NCBI RefSeq assembly: GCF_023630195.1
Contig: NZ_JALPKN010000001.1
Location: 1 to 44,508, forward strand
Reading direction: 5' to 3'
Source: Actinotalea sp. C106
GTDB taxonomy: Bacteria; Actinomycetota; Actinomycetes; Actinomycetales; Cellulomonadaceae
DNA length: 44,508 bases
The position numbers and the translations under genes are program-made. Below the pieces are notes generated by a model, which ran no database searches, was not told the DNA's origin, and saw only the letters and a list, made by a program, of their open reading frames with translations. Shown here one piece after another: positions 17,979-26,438 of the stretch. How positions within the stretch are numbered: the stretch's first letter is position 1; each line of letters begins with the position of its first letter.

Positions 17979-20476
17979 CCAAGCAGACGGACCGCGACGT
18001 CGCATCGGCACGCGCCGGCGTCGTCTCGGTGATCCTCGTCAACTACCGGGGAGCAGAGGACACGATCACCTGCCTTCGGGCGTTCGACGACATCGCGTGG
18101 CCGAAGGATCGCCTCGAGCTCATCGTCGTCGACAACGAGTCCGGAGACGGCAGTGCCGATCGCATCCGGACCGAGGTTCCTGGCGTCGTCGTCGTCGAGG
18201 CAGGTTCGAACACCGGCTTCGCGGGGGGCTGCAACCTCGGTGCCCAGCACGCGACCGGTGAGCACCTCGCCTTCATCAACAACGACGCACGCCCGGACCA
18301 GCGCTGGATCGAGGCGGCCGTCGCCGTCCTCGAGGCTGAGCCTGACGTCGGGGCCGTGGCCTCCAAGGTCCTCGACTGGGAGGGGCGTCTGATCGACTAC
18401 GTCGACGGCTCCCTGACCTGGTTCGGCATGGGGTACAAGCGCGAGGTCGAGAAGCCCGACACGGGGGCGTGGGAGCGACCCAAGGACGTGCTCTTCGGCA
18501 CGGGAGCAGCGATGTTCGTGCGCGCAGCCCTCTACCGCGAGGTGGGCGGGTTCGACGAGCGGTTCTTCATGTTCTACGAGGACGTCGATCTCGGGTGGCG
18601 ACTCAACCTGCTCGGGCACCGCGTGCGGTACGTCCCCGGGTCGGTCGCATACCACCGGCACCACGTGACCATGAAGAAGTTCGGCAACTTCCGCGAGAGC
18701 TATCTGCTCGAGCGCAACGCGTTGCTCATGATGTACAAGAACTACGACGACGCATCCCTGGCCCGCGCGCTGCCCGCCGCCATGGCTCTCGCGGTGCGGC
18801 GATCCGTGGCCCGCACGGAGCTCGACGCGACGATGCTCGACCTTCAGCGCTCGCCGGGCGGTGACGAGGTCGGGTCGGTCGAGGTCCCCAAGATGGCACT
18901 CACGGGCCCGCTCGCGATCGACTACTTCGTCGAGCAGCTGCCCTCCCTCCTCGAGTCGCGACGCGATCTGCAGGCCCGTCGGCGCCGCTCGGACCGGGAC
19001 CTGTTCCCGCTGTTCCGCGAAGCCATCGAGCCGGCCTACGGGATGCCCGCGTACCTCTCCGCGCACGACTCCTTGGTCGAGGCGTTCGCCATCGCCGAGC
19101 ACCTCACGGCTCGGCACCGCATCCTGGTCGTCACGGGCGAGCCGCTGCTCGAGCGGATGGCCGGGCCGGCGATCCGCGCGTGGGAGATCGCCAAGGCGCT
19201 CGCCTCGGAGCACGAGGTCAGGCTCGTCTCGACGGCGGGCGCCCGGCGTACGAGCCCCGACTTCGAGGTCGAGTACGCGGCCGGAACCGGCCTGCGCGAG
19301 CCCACCGACTGGGCTGACGTGATCATCTTCCAGGGCTTCCTCCTGGAGACGTCCCTGTGGTTGAAGGGGAGCGGCAAGGTGATCGTCGCGGACGTCTACG
19401 ACCCGATGCATCTCGAACAGCTCGAGCAGGCGCGTGACCTCGGTGAAGAGGGCCGCGCGCACGCCGTCGAGGTCACGACCCACGCCCTCAACGAACAGCT
19501 GCGTCGGGCTGACTTCCTCATGTGCGCATCGAGCAAGCAGCGCGACTTCTGGCTCGGTCAGCTCGCCGGCCAGGGACGAGTGAGCCCTGCCGTCTACGAC
19601 GAGAACCAGAACCTGGACAACCTGCTCTCGGTCGTCCCCTTCGGGATCCCCGACGAGGCACCGCAGCAGGCCAGGCACGCGATCAAGGGTGCGATCCCGG
19701 GCATCGGGCCGCAGGACAAGGTCATCCTGTGGGGTGGAGGCATCTACAACTGGTTCGACCCGCTCACGCTGATCCGCGCGGTCGACCGGCTCAAGGACCG
19801 TCACCCCGAGGTCCGGCTCTTCTTCCTCGGCCTCAAGCACCCCAACCCCGGGGTGCCGGCGATGACCGTCGCGTGGCGGACGCGGGAGCTCGCAGAGGAG
19901 CTCGGGCTCACGGGCCGGCACGTCTTCTTCAACGAGGGATGGGTGCCCTACGAGGAGCGAGCGGACTACCTCCTCGATGCCGACGTCGGCGTCTCGACCC
20001 ACTTCCAGCACATCGAGACGGAGTTCAGCTTCCGCACCCGGATCCTCGACTACCTGTGGGCCTCGTTGCCGATCGTCGCGACGGACGGCGACACCTTCGG
20101 GGGCCTCATCAAGGAGCGCGGTCTGGGGCACGCGGTGCCGGCCGAGGACGTCGAGGCGCTGGAGAGCGCGCTCGAAGAGCTGCTCTTCGACGAGGAGGCC
20201 GCGGAGCGTGCCCGGACGGCGGTCCGTGAGGTCGCCGAGGAGTACCGCTGGTCGAACGCCTTGCAGCCTCTGGTCGAGTTCTGTCGGCACCCACGCCGGG
20301 CCCTCGACCTCGCCGTGCCTGCTGCTGCCTCTGAGGCACGGGCGCCGCGACGGCGTCCGCGCCCGTCGGTCAAGGCGGACCTTGCGTTGGCGAAGGACTA
20401 CCTGCGTGCCGGGGGTGTCACCGAGGTGGCGCGTCGTGCGTCGGGGCGGGCCCGTCGGGTGCTCGGTCGGGGCTGA
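17975..20476 (+). CDS. Two-domain glycosyltransferase, GT2 fused to GT4
   Basis: An 833-residue protein with two cytoplasmic glycosyltransferase domains. Residues about 15-290 are GT2, rhamnosyltransferase-like: SVILVNYRG, VVDNESGDGS at 52-60, NNDARPD at 102-108 and FYEDVDLGWRL. Residues about 378-770 are GT4-like: ILVVTGEPLLERMAGPAIRA, WGGGIYNWFDPLTLIRAV and a variant ETEFSFRTRILDYLWA block in place of the usual E-x7-E. The tail is basic. Such fusions add two successive sugars. GTG 17975 overlaps the previous stop (GTGA) with GGGAGG 4 nt upstream. Third gene of the gmd operon, so one donor may be a GDP-6-deoxysugar. Confidence 0.92.
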   Translation: MTKQTDRDVASARAGVVSVILVNYRGAEDTITCLRAFDDIAWPKDRLELIVVDNESGDGSADRIRTEVPGVVVVEAGSNTGFAGGCNLGAQHATGEHLAFINNDARPDQRWIEAAVAVLEAEPDVGAVASKVLDWEGRLIDYVDGSLTWFGMGYKREVEKPDTGAWERPKDVLFGTGAAMFVRAALYREVGGFDERFFMFYEDVDLGWRLNLLGHRVRYVPGSVAYHRHHVTMKKFGNFRESYLLERNALLMMYKNYDDASLARALPAAMALAVRRSVARTELDATMLDLQRSPGGDEVGSVEVPKMALTGPLAIDYFVEQLPSLLESRRDLQARRRRSDRDLFPLFREAIEPAYGMPAYLSAHDSLVEAFAIAEHLTARHRILVVTGEPLLERMAGPAIRAWEIAKALASEHEVRLVSTAGARRTSPDFEVEYAAGTGLREPTDWADVIIFQGFLLETSLWLKGSGKVIVADVYDPMHLEQLEQARDLGEEGRAHAVEVTTHALNEQLRRADFLMCASSKQRDFWLGQLAGQGRVSPAVYDENQNLDNLLSVVPFGIPDEAPQQARHAIKGAIPGIGPQDKVILWGGGIYNWFDPLTLIRAVDRLKDRHPEVRLFFLGLKHPNPGVPAMTVAWRTRELAEELGLTGRHVFFNEGWVPYEERADYLLDADVGVSTHFQHIETEFSFRTRILDYLWASLPIVATDGDTFGGLIKERGLGHAVPAEDVEALESALEELLFDEEAAERARTAVREVAEEYRWSNALQPLVEFCRHPRRALDLAVPAAASEARAPRRRPRPSVKADLALAKDYLRAGGVTEVARRASGRARRVLGRG

Positions 20477-20508
20477 GCCTTTTCCAAGGTTGACGGGCTG
20501 TCAGGCTC
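20475..20508. terminator. Possible hairpin between convergent stops
   Basis: GAGCCT at 20475-20480 can pair with AGGCTC at 20503-20508 around a 22-nt centre that includes TTTT. It spans both stop codons of the convergent genes. The stem is short. Confidence 0.3.
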
Positions 20509-22930
20509 TCCCGAGGGGGAGCCGGCGCACGGCTCGTCGCACCACATCGGTCAGCGCGGCAGCGCGGACGGTCCTGCGCCGGGCGCGACGGTGCGGGGCT
20601 GAGAGCGCGAGGGCCTCGAGGACCCTGCGCCCAGCGGCCTCGGGGGAGTGCAGGGCAGCGATGTCCTGGGCGGCCTGCGCTCCCTTCTTCAGGGCGTTCG
20701 AGGGGTGCTCGATGACGTCCTTCATGGCGGCAGCCGCCGCGTCGAGGTCGGGTTCTGCCCACACCCCGCCGGGTGGGTAGGGCGCGGCGTCCTCGGGGAT
20801 GGCAGCGTCCGCGAACGGGACCAGGTAGCTGTTGCTCTCGGACATGAAGTCGAGGTTGCCGCTGTACGCCGTCGCGATGACCGGCTTGCCCCATGCCATG
20901 GCCTCAGCGATGGTGAGCCCCAGGCCCTCGGCGCGATGCAGCGACACGTAGGCGTCGCAGTGCGCGACCAGGGCATCTCGTGCTGCGGCGTCGAGGTAGT
21001 CCTCCAGGAGCACCACTCGCGGGGACGCGGCGGCTCGCAGGCGAAGTCGCTCGGCCTCGGCGGGTCGGCGGTCGGCGTTGATCGACTTGATGACCAGGTG
21101 CGGTTCCCCGTCCACGCCGAAGGCGCGCTCGAAGGCATCGATCAGACCGAGCGGGTTCTTCCGCTCGACGGTGCTGAGGTAGTCGAACGAGAAGAGGAAC
21201 AGGGGACCGGCGGGGAGCCCGAGGTCCTCACGTGACAGCACGGGATCCTCGCCCCGCTGAGGCAGCGGGGGAAGCACGGTGCGTACCGGTACCGGTGAGT
21301 GCGGCTCGATGGCTCTGCGGATGAACTCCGTCGCGACCCACACCTCGTCCAGGTGGTCGAAGCCGACGTGCTGGTCCGCGGGGAACTCCTCGACCTCCCA
21401 GTACCACATCCCGATCCGGTAGGTCTGGGAGAAGAGGGAGGGCATCGAGGCGGCGACCGACGGCGTGAGGTCGGCGTTGACGCAGATCAAGCTCGTGTCG
21501 CGCGTGGGGCCAGCATCCCCGCTGGCGTAGCTCGCGCCCTGACGGCTGGAGGCGTGACGGGCGACCGGGACCGTTCTCGTCGGCACAGCCGCAGACTGGA
21601 GGGCGTTGAGCATCTGGCGTGCTGACTCGCCGACCCCGAGCTCGCCTCGGAGGAAGCCGATGACGTTGACCCCGCGCGTGCTGGGCCCCGTGCGGGCCGA
21701 GGGAGAGGGTGTCGCCCCTGGTGCGCGGGAGTGGCGGTCGAGGGCGCCGTCCAGCAGAGCCGCCGAGTAGGCGGCCTCGCTGCGGCCGTGGTCCGCGACC
21801 CAGCGCATCAGGGCATCGGTGTGCTCGCCAGGGACGCCGGGGAACCGGTCCTGGAGGTCCTGTCGTCCTGCGTAGATCGCGGCCACGTAGCGGGCGGGCT
21901 CGCCGGCCGGGCCTGGCTCGAGGAGCCAGTCTGCGACATCTTGCGCGGCTTCCTCGCAGAACGGGTCAGGCGGTGCCGGAGCGCCTCTGTCGTGGGCGAG
22001 GCACGCGTCGCGATAGACGATCCGGAGCGCAGGGTCGACCTCGTCCCCTGTCGCGAGCACGGTCATGTCCCACGTCGGAGTCGGCCGCATCTCGTGAAGC
22101 TCCACGAGCCGGGAAGCGGCACGTGCGACGACTCCCGCCAGGGCCGGATGCTCGCTCAGGCGCCCACGAGGGTTGCCGTGCGGCACGCTGTCGAGCAGCC
22201 ACGGCAGGTGGTGGTCGAAGGCGGTGAGGTCGATGCCCACCACCTGCCTGCCATCGACCGTGATGCCGTGTTCGTCCACCGTCAACGCCTGGTCGGAGGT
22301 GAGCGACCAGGCTGAGACGAGACCTTCCTGGACACCCAAGGTCTGGTGAGAGACACGAGCGGCCGCGACGTCGAGCCAGCGTGCGTCGTCAGCCTCATCT
22401 GAGTCAGTGGGAAGCCAGAGGGGACGGGCGACGCATGCCTTCCAGAGCGCAAGGAGGGATGAGGTGTCTGGGGCTGCAAGAAGGGCGGCGGAGTAGGCGC
22501 CGCGGCGAGCTGCGTCGTGGACCTGCGGCCACAGGTCGTCGCCGGTGACGTCCGGGACGCGCGAGCAGAGGACGGGCTGCGTCAGGTCGTCGACGAGAGC
22601 TGCAGGTCTGCCGACGAGGAGGGCGCCTGGCCGCAACGCGATGACGGGACCCTTGGTGGGGGCCACGTGCTCGAGCAGTGCTGGATACGTGCGGCGTGCG
22701 AGCACAGCGGGACCGGAGGTCAACGCTGCCAGGTGCAGGTGCCGCTGGTCGATCCCGACGTCGGTGGGGGCGAGCACGGTGCAGCCATCCGCTAGCGGGA
22801 AGGTGCCGTCGAGGTCGAGGACGATCACGTGGGCGCCTGGCAGAGCCCGACGGGCGTGCTCGACGGCGAGTGCCGCGAGGGCGGCAGCCCGCTGGTGGCT
22901 GACGAGGATCACGGAGGGAACGGCGCGCAT
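20501..22930 (-). CDS. Large glycosyltransferase: degenerate GT-A-like N-terminus plus GT4
   Basis: An 809-residue protein. The first 280 residues or so (SVILVSHQRAAALAALAV, GPVIALRPGALLVGRPAAL, DARWLDVAA) follow the plan of a GT-A-like domain that normally carries an LDPD metal motif; here the place reads LRPG, so it may be inactive. From about 430, GVNVIGFLRGELGVGESARQ begins a GT4 domain, with ERKNPLGLIDAFERAF and EGLGLTIAEAMAWGKP. ATG 22930 is firm: AAGGAGGAGG directly precedes it. The tail is very basic. It faces the 833-residue fusion convergently and is divergent from the GT2 gene at 23190. Confidence 0.9.
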   Translation of the reverse strand: MRAVPSVILVSHQRAAALAALAVEHARRALPGAHVIVLDLDGTFPLADGCTVLAPTDVGIDQRHLHLAALTSGPAVLARRTYPALLEHVAPTKGPVIALRPGALLVGRPAALVDDLTQPVLCSRVPDVTGDDLWPQVHDAARRGAYSAALLAAPDTSSLLALWKACVARPLWLPTDSDEADDARWLDVAAARVSHQTLGVQEGLVSAWSLTSDQALTVDEHGITVDGRQVVGIDLTAFDHHLPWLLDSVPHGNPRGRLSEHPALAGVVARAASRLVELHEMRPTPTWDMTVLATGDEVDPALRIVYRDACLAHDRGAPAPPDPFCEEAAQDVADWLLEPGPAGEPARYVAAIYAGRQDLQDRFPGVPGEHTDALMRWVADHGRSEAAYSAALLDGALDRHSRAPGATPSPSARTGPSTRGVNVIGFLRGELGVGESARQMLNALQSAAVPTRTVPVARHASSRQGASYASGDAGPTRDTSLICVNADLTPSVAASMPSLFSQTYRIGMWYWEVEEFPADQHVGFDHLDEVWVATEFIRRAIEPHSPVPVRTVLPPLPQRGEDPVLSREDLGLPAGPLFLFSFDYLSTVERKNPLGLIDAFERAFGVDGEPHLVIKSINADRRPAEAERLRLRAAASPRVVLLEDYLDAAARDALVAHCDAYVSLHRAEGLGLTIAEAMAWGKPVIATAYSGNLDFMSESNSYLVPFADAAIPEDAAPYPPGGVWAEPDLDAAAAAMKDVIEHPSNALKKGAQAAQDIAALHSPEAAGRRVLEALALSAPHRRARRRTVRAAALTDVVRRAVRRLPLGRA

Positions 22931-22991
22931 CCTCCTCCTTCCGTCGAGTGCTCGGTCTGCTGTCTCCGTGGGGATGTCCGCAGCTTGGAGA

Positions 22992-22997
22992 AATCTA
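22992..22997 (-). promoter_or_regulatory. -10 box of the 809-residue glycosyltransferase gene
   Basis: TAGATT on the minus strand lies 61 nt before the ATG. The leader ends in a strong AAGGAGGAGG site. Confidence 0.45.
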
Positions 22998-23110
22998 GCC
23001 TGTCGCCGTGCGCACGACGCCGCCTCTGCGGCGACGGAGGTTCGCTCCTCACGGTGCGTGCGAGCGAAGGTCCCGGGCGGCCGTGCCGACATCTCACGTG
23101 GCTGGGTGAC

Positions 23111-23116
23111 TACCAT
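23111..23116 (+). promoter_or_regulatory. -10 box of the GT2 gene at 23190
   Basis: TACCAT lies 73 nt before the TTG start. No clear -35. The 22931-23189 region otherwise shows nothing recognisable. Confidence 0.35.
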
Positions 23117-23189
23117 GGTCGCGCGACCCGTCCCGAGAAGCCTCGGCCCCGCGGATCGGCGTTCAGCCCGACAGTCGACAGGACATCCA

Positions 23190-24134
23190 TTGAAGGTCTT
23201 CATCCAGGTCCCCTGCCTCAACGAGGAGGAGACGCTTCCCGCGGTCCTCGAGTCGATCCCCACCCAGATCGACGGCGTGGACGAGATCGAGATCCTCGTC
23301 ATCGACGACGGCTCGACCGATCGGACCCTCGAGGTCGCTCGCGCCCACGGGGTCACGCACTTCGTGCACCACACGAGGAACATGGGGTTGGCGCGGTCCT
23401 TCCGGGACGGCGTCGACTACGCGTTGAGCCACGGGGCTGACGTCGTGGTCAACACCGACGGGGACAACCAGTACCCGCAGAACCGCATCGGGGACCTGGT
23501 CCAGCCGATCCTCGCGGGGACGGCCGACATCGTGATCGCCGACCGCCAGACGCACACGATCGAGCACTTCTCGCCGTTTAAGAAGATCATGCAGCGCTTC
23601 GGCAGCTACATCGTCAACCGCGCGGCCAGCACCGAGCTGCCCGACGCCGCGAGCGGCTTCCGCGCCTACTCGCGAGCCTCGCTGTTCCACCTGAACGTCG
23701 TCACGCAGTTCAGCTACTGCATGGAGACGATCATCCAGGCCGGCAACAAGCGCCTGCGGATCGAGAGCGTGCCGGTCGAGACGAACGCGAAGACGCGCGA
23801 GTCCAGGCTGTTCAAGAACATCTTCCACCACATGGCGAAGTCCGGTTCTGCGATCACCCGCAGCTACCTGATGTTCAAGCCGTACGTCATCTTCACGACC
23901 CTCACGATCCTGTTCGGCGTGCTTGCGGCAACTCCTCTGGTCCGGTTCCTGTTCATCTGGCTCACCGGGGGCGACACGTCGGGCAACGTCCAGTCGCTGA
24001 TCTTCGGCGCCATCATGGCGGTCGCGGCCCTGCTCTCCCTCGCGCTCGGGGTGCTCTCAGACCTGCAACGCACCAACAGGGTGCTCCTCGAGGACCAGCT
24101 CGAGAGGATCAAGGCGATCCAGTACCAGCGCTGA
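23190..24134 (+). CDS. GT2 polyprenyl-phosphate sugar synthase, DPM1/GtrB-like
   Basis: Likely moves a sugar from a nucleotide donor to polyprenyl phosphate, making a donor for GT-C enzymes outside the membrane. The 314-residue protein starts with the GT2 strand KVFIQVPCLNEEETLP, has DDGSTDRT near 36-43 and TDGDNQYP (the DxD site), and ends with two membrane helices (YVIFTTLTILFGVLAATP and the following AIMAVAALLSLALG), the GtrB layout. Start is TTG at 23190, with AGGA 6 nt upstream; the frame is open further upstream but without similarity. It converges with the next gene, with 6 nt between stop codons. Confidence 0.92.
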   Translation: MKVFIQVPCLNEEETLPAVLESIPTQIDGVDEIEILVIDDGSTDRTLEVARAHGVTHFVHHTRNMGLARSFRDGVDYALSHGADVVVNTDGDNQYPQNRIGDLVQPILAGTADIVIADRQTHTIEHFSPFKKIMQRFGSYIVNRAASTELPDAASGFRAYSRASLFHLNVVTQFSYCMETIIQAGNKRLRIESVPVETNAKTRESRLFKNIFHHMAKSGSAITRSYLMFKPYVIFTTLTILFGVLAATPLVRFLFIWLTGGDTSGNVQSLIFGAIMAVAALLSLALGVLSDLQRTNRVLLEDQLERIKAIQYQR

Positions 24135-24140
24135 CCAGCG

Positions 24141-25181
24141 TCAGCGCAGCAGTCGCCCGACCTCACGGCGCGAGACCTGGGCCCCCCGCCACGTCCTGCG
24201 GCGTTCGCGCAGCGTGCGGGGGAGGCGGCGTGTGGCGTGCCAGAGTCCCCGGCAGCGGGCCCGACGGACGGCGGGAGTCTCCCTGCGCACCACGGCTGCC
24301 ACGAGGCCCAGGACCTGGCGAGCCGTCGAGCGGAGCACCAGACCGAGGGGAGCGTGCCGCCCGAGGACGATGAGCGAGTTCCGGGTGTTGTAGTAGCGGA
24401 ACACCGGGCTGCCCGTCCCGGAGCTCGCGGCGTGACGGTGCACGGCGACCGCGCCCGACTCATACCGTACGGTCCAGCCCGCGGCCCTCAGGCGGAGGGA
24501 CAGGTCGGTGTCCTCGTAGTAGAGGAAGAGGTCCGGGTCGAAGCCGCCGACCTGGTCCAGCGCCGCCCGTCGAAGGACTGCCGCACCCCCGCAGAAGCCA
24601 AGGACGTCGGGCCCCCCGGTCTCCTGGCCGTCGGTGACGAGCCAGTCGCGGTCGAGGCCGGAACCTTCTCGGCTCAGGACGTTCCCCGTCGAGTTCACGA
24701 GCAGCACCGCCTCCGGCGAGGAGGAGGGCAGAGCAACCCTGCCCTCGTGGCGGTAGGCCCCGTGCGGCAGGGGCCCGCCGTCGTCCGGGACCAGGAGGTA
24801 CCTGCCGGCGAGGAGGATCTTCGCGGTGACGGCGGCCACGCGCTGAGCACCCGGTGCGCGGAGCGCGTCGGCCATCCGCTGCAAGGCGTCGGGAGCCAGC
24901 GTCGCATCGTTGTTCAGCAGGAGGAGCAGGTCGCCGTCGTAGCCCTTGCAGCCCACCGCCGCACCGCCGGCGAACCCCAGGTTGCTGCCGTTCCGGGTGA
25001 CCTGCACCTGCGGGTAGCGATCGCGGAGCAGCTCGGTGGTGCCGTCGTCGGAGGCGTTGTCGACGACGAGGACCTCCAGCTCGACGTCGCTGACCTGCGC
25101 GAGCAGCGAGTCCAGGCACGGCGGGAGCATGTCGGCGCCGTTCCAGGTGACCACCACGGCCCTGGCGGACGTGGGCCTCAC
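24141..25181 (-). CDS. GT2 glycosyltransferase, rhamnosyltransferase-like
   Basis: Inverting GT-A enzyme of 346 residues. Motifs: AVVVTWNGADMLPPCL, VVDNASDDGT, NNDATLAPDA (metal site) and YYEDTDLSLRLRAAGW (acceptor site). The basic C-terminal tail may sit on the membrane. This layout is common in rhamnosyltransferases, which fits the rml genes, but the substrate is not readable from sequence. GTG 25181 overlaps the stop of the upstream GT4 gene (GTGA), so the pair form an operon. Confidence 0.92.
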   Translation of the reverse strand: MRPTSARAVVVTWNGADMLPPCLDSLLAQVSDVELEVLVVDNASDDGTTELLRDRYPQVQVTRNGSNLGFAGGAAVGCKGYDGDLLLLLNNDATLAPDALQRMADALRAPGAQRVAAVTAKILLAGRYLLVPDDGGPLPHGAYRHEGRVALPSSSPEAVLLVNSTGNVLSREGSGLDRDWLVTDGQETGGPDVLGFCGGAAVLRRAALDQVGGFDPDLFLYYEDTDLSLRLRAAGWTVRYESGAVAVHRHAASSGTGSPVFRYYNTRNSLIVLGRHAPLGLVLRSTARQVLGLVAAVVRRETPAVRRARCRGLWHATRRLPRTLRERRRTWRGAQVSRREVGRLLR

Positions 25182-26335
25182 CGTCGTCCACCCGAGGTGA
25201 GCGTTCGCTCGACGGCGTCACGGTAGGCCGCGACGTGGGCGGTGGCGCTCCTGGCCCAGCTGTACCGGGCTGCGTTCGCCAGGGCGTTGACCGCGAGCTC
25301 ACCGTGCTTGGCCCCAGCAGCCGCGCGCATCGCCTCAGCCAGCTCTCGCGTCGAGCGCGGATCCACGAGCAGGGCGCCGTCGCCCACGACCTCAGCCATC
25401 GAGGTCCCGGACGAGGTGACCACGGGTACCCCGTGCGCCATCGCCTCCAGCACCGGCATCCCGAACCCCTCCCACGTCGAGGGGAAGCAGAAGGCACGCG
25501 CACCGGCATAGGCCACATGCAGGTCGTGGTGGCTCAGCCGACCCAGGAGGTGCACGCGCCCTCCGAGCTGCTCGGCGTGGGCGGCCACGCGGGCGGCGAC
25601 GTCCCCCCAGCCCAGCGGACCGACGAGCACGAGGTCGAGGCCGGGGTCGTCCTCGGCGAGCAGCTGTTCGAACGCGCTGACGAGGGCCTCGAGGTTCTTG
25701 CGCGGCTCGAGGGTCCCGCACCACAGCAGGTAGGGGCGGGCGAGACCGTGCTCCCGGCGGAACCCCTCCACGTCGTGCTCGCCGATCAGGGGCACTCGCA
25801 CCCCGTGGTGGATGACGTGGATCCGTGCCTCGTCGATGCCGTGCGCGACGCAGTCCCTGGCCGTGACCGCAGAGGGGACGACGACCACGTCGGCCTCGGC
25901 ACGAACGATCGTGAGGGCGCGCCGGAAGAACGCGTTGCCTCGACGGGTGAAGTGGCTCGGGTCACGGAGGAAGGCGAGATCGTGCACGGTGACCACCAGG
26001 GGCGCTGTGCGGGGCGGGACGGCCCACGTCGTCGCGTGCAGCACCCGGTCCTGCTGCGCGGCGACCAGGGCCCGGTTCTTGCCTCGAGGACGGAACCGGT
26101 TCCACGCCTCGTACTGCACGGGCCGGGGAAGGCGACCGTGCCTCACCAGCACCTCGTGCGGGAGGCCGGTCAACGGCTGATCTCGTCGGGCCGCGACCCC
26201 GAGCAGGGATACCTCCTGATCCTTCGCCAGCTGCGCCGCGAGCTCGGTGATGTACGTCCCCGAGCCGCCCGGAGCGGGCTGGGCGAGCTGCTCGACGGTC
26301 ATCTCGATCCGCAGCTGTTCACGAGAGGTCGACAC
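25178..26335 (-). CDS. GT4-family glycosyltransferase
   Basis: Retaining GT-B enzyme of 385 residues, mannosyltransferase-like. It has PGGSGTYITEL near the N-terminus, VVTVHDLAFLRDP, WCGTLEPRKNLEALVSAFE and EGFGMPVLEAMAHGVP (E-x7-E). GTG 26335 has a -10 box (TAGGCT) 6 nt upstream, so a leaderless message is likely and this start is preferred over an internal ATG at 26302. It heads a two-gene operon with the GT2 at 24141. Confidence 0.93.
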   Translation of the reverse strand: MSTSREQLRIEMTVEQLAQPAPGGSGTYITELAAQLAKDQEVSLLGVAARRDQPLTGLPHEVLVRHGRLPRPVQYEAWNRFRPRGKNRALVAAQQDRVLHATTWAVPPRTAPLVVTVHDLAFLRDPSHFTRRGNAFFRRALTIVRAEADVVVVPSAVTARDCVAHGIDEARIHVIHHGVRVPLIGEHDVEGFRREHGLARPYLLWCGTLEPRKNLEALVSAFEQLLAEDDPGLDLVLVGPLGWGDVAARVAAHAEQLGGRVHLLGRLSHHDLHVAYAGARAFCFPSTWEGFGMPVLEAMAHGVPVVTSSGTSMAEVVGDGALLVDPRSTRELAEAMRAAAGAKHGELAVNALANAARYSWARSATAHVAAYRDAVERTLTSGGRR

Positions 26336-26341
26336 GCTCAG

Positions 26342-26347
26342 AGCCTA
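26342..26347 (-). promoter_or_regulatory. -10 box of the GT4-GT2 operon, leaderless type
   Basis: TAGGCT on the minus strand ends 6 nt before the GTG at 26335. Confidence 0.5.
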
Positions 26348-26438
26348 AGGGGGTTCCTCAGGATCGGTGGTCCTCGTCCGATACTGAGCGTGGGTCTCTG
26401 CTCGGCGGCCTGGGAGACGCGACGGAGGCCCGGCGACG

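Noticed and set aside
17672-20290. Long open frame antisense to the GT2-GT4 fusion
   Set aside because: Leu/Val/Asp/Arg-biased translation typical of the complement of GC-rich coding DNA, with no domain; the plus-strand gene is certain.
22545-23189. Upstream extension of the GT2 gene at 23190
   Set aside because: It overlaps the start of the divergent 809-residue gene antisense and lacks similarity; TTG 23190 with AGGA begins exactly at the GT2 fold.
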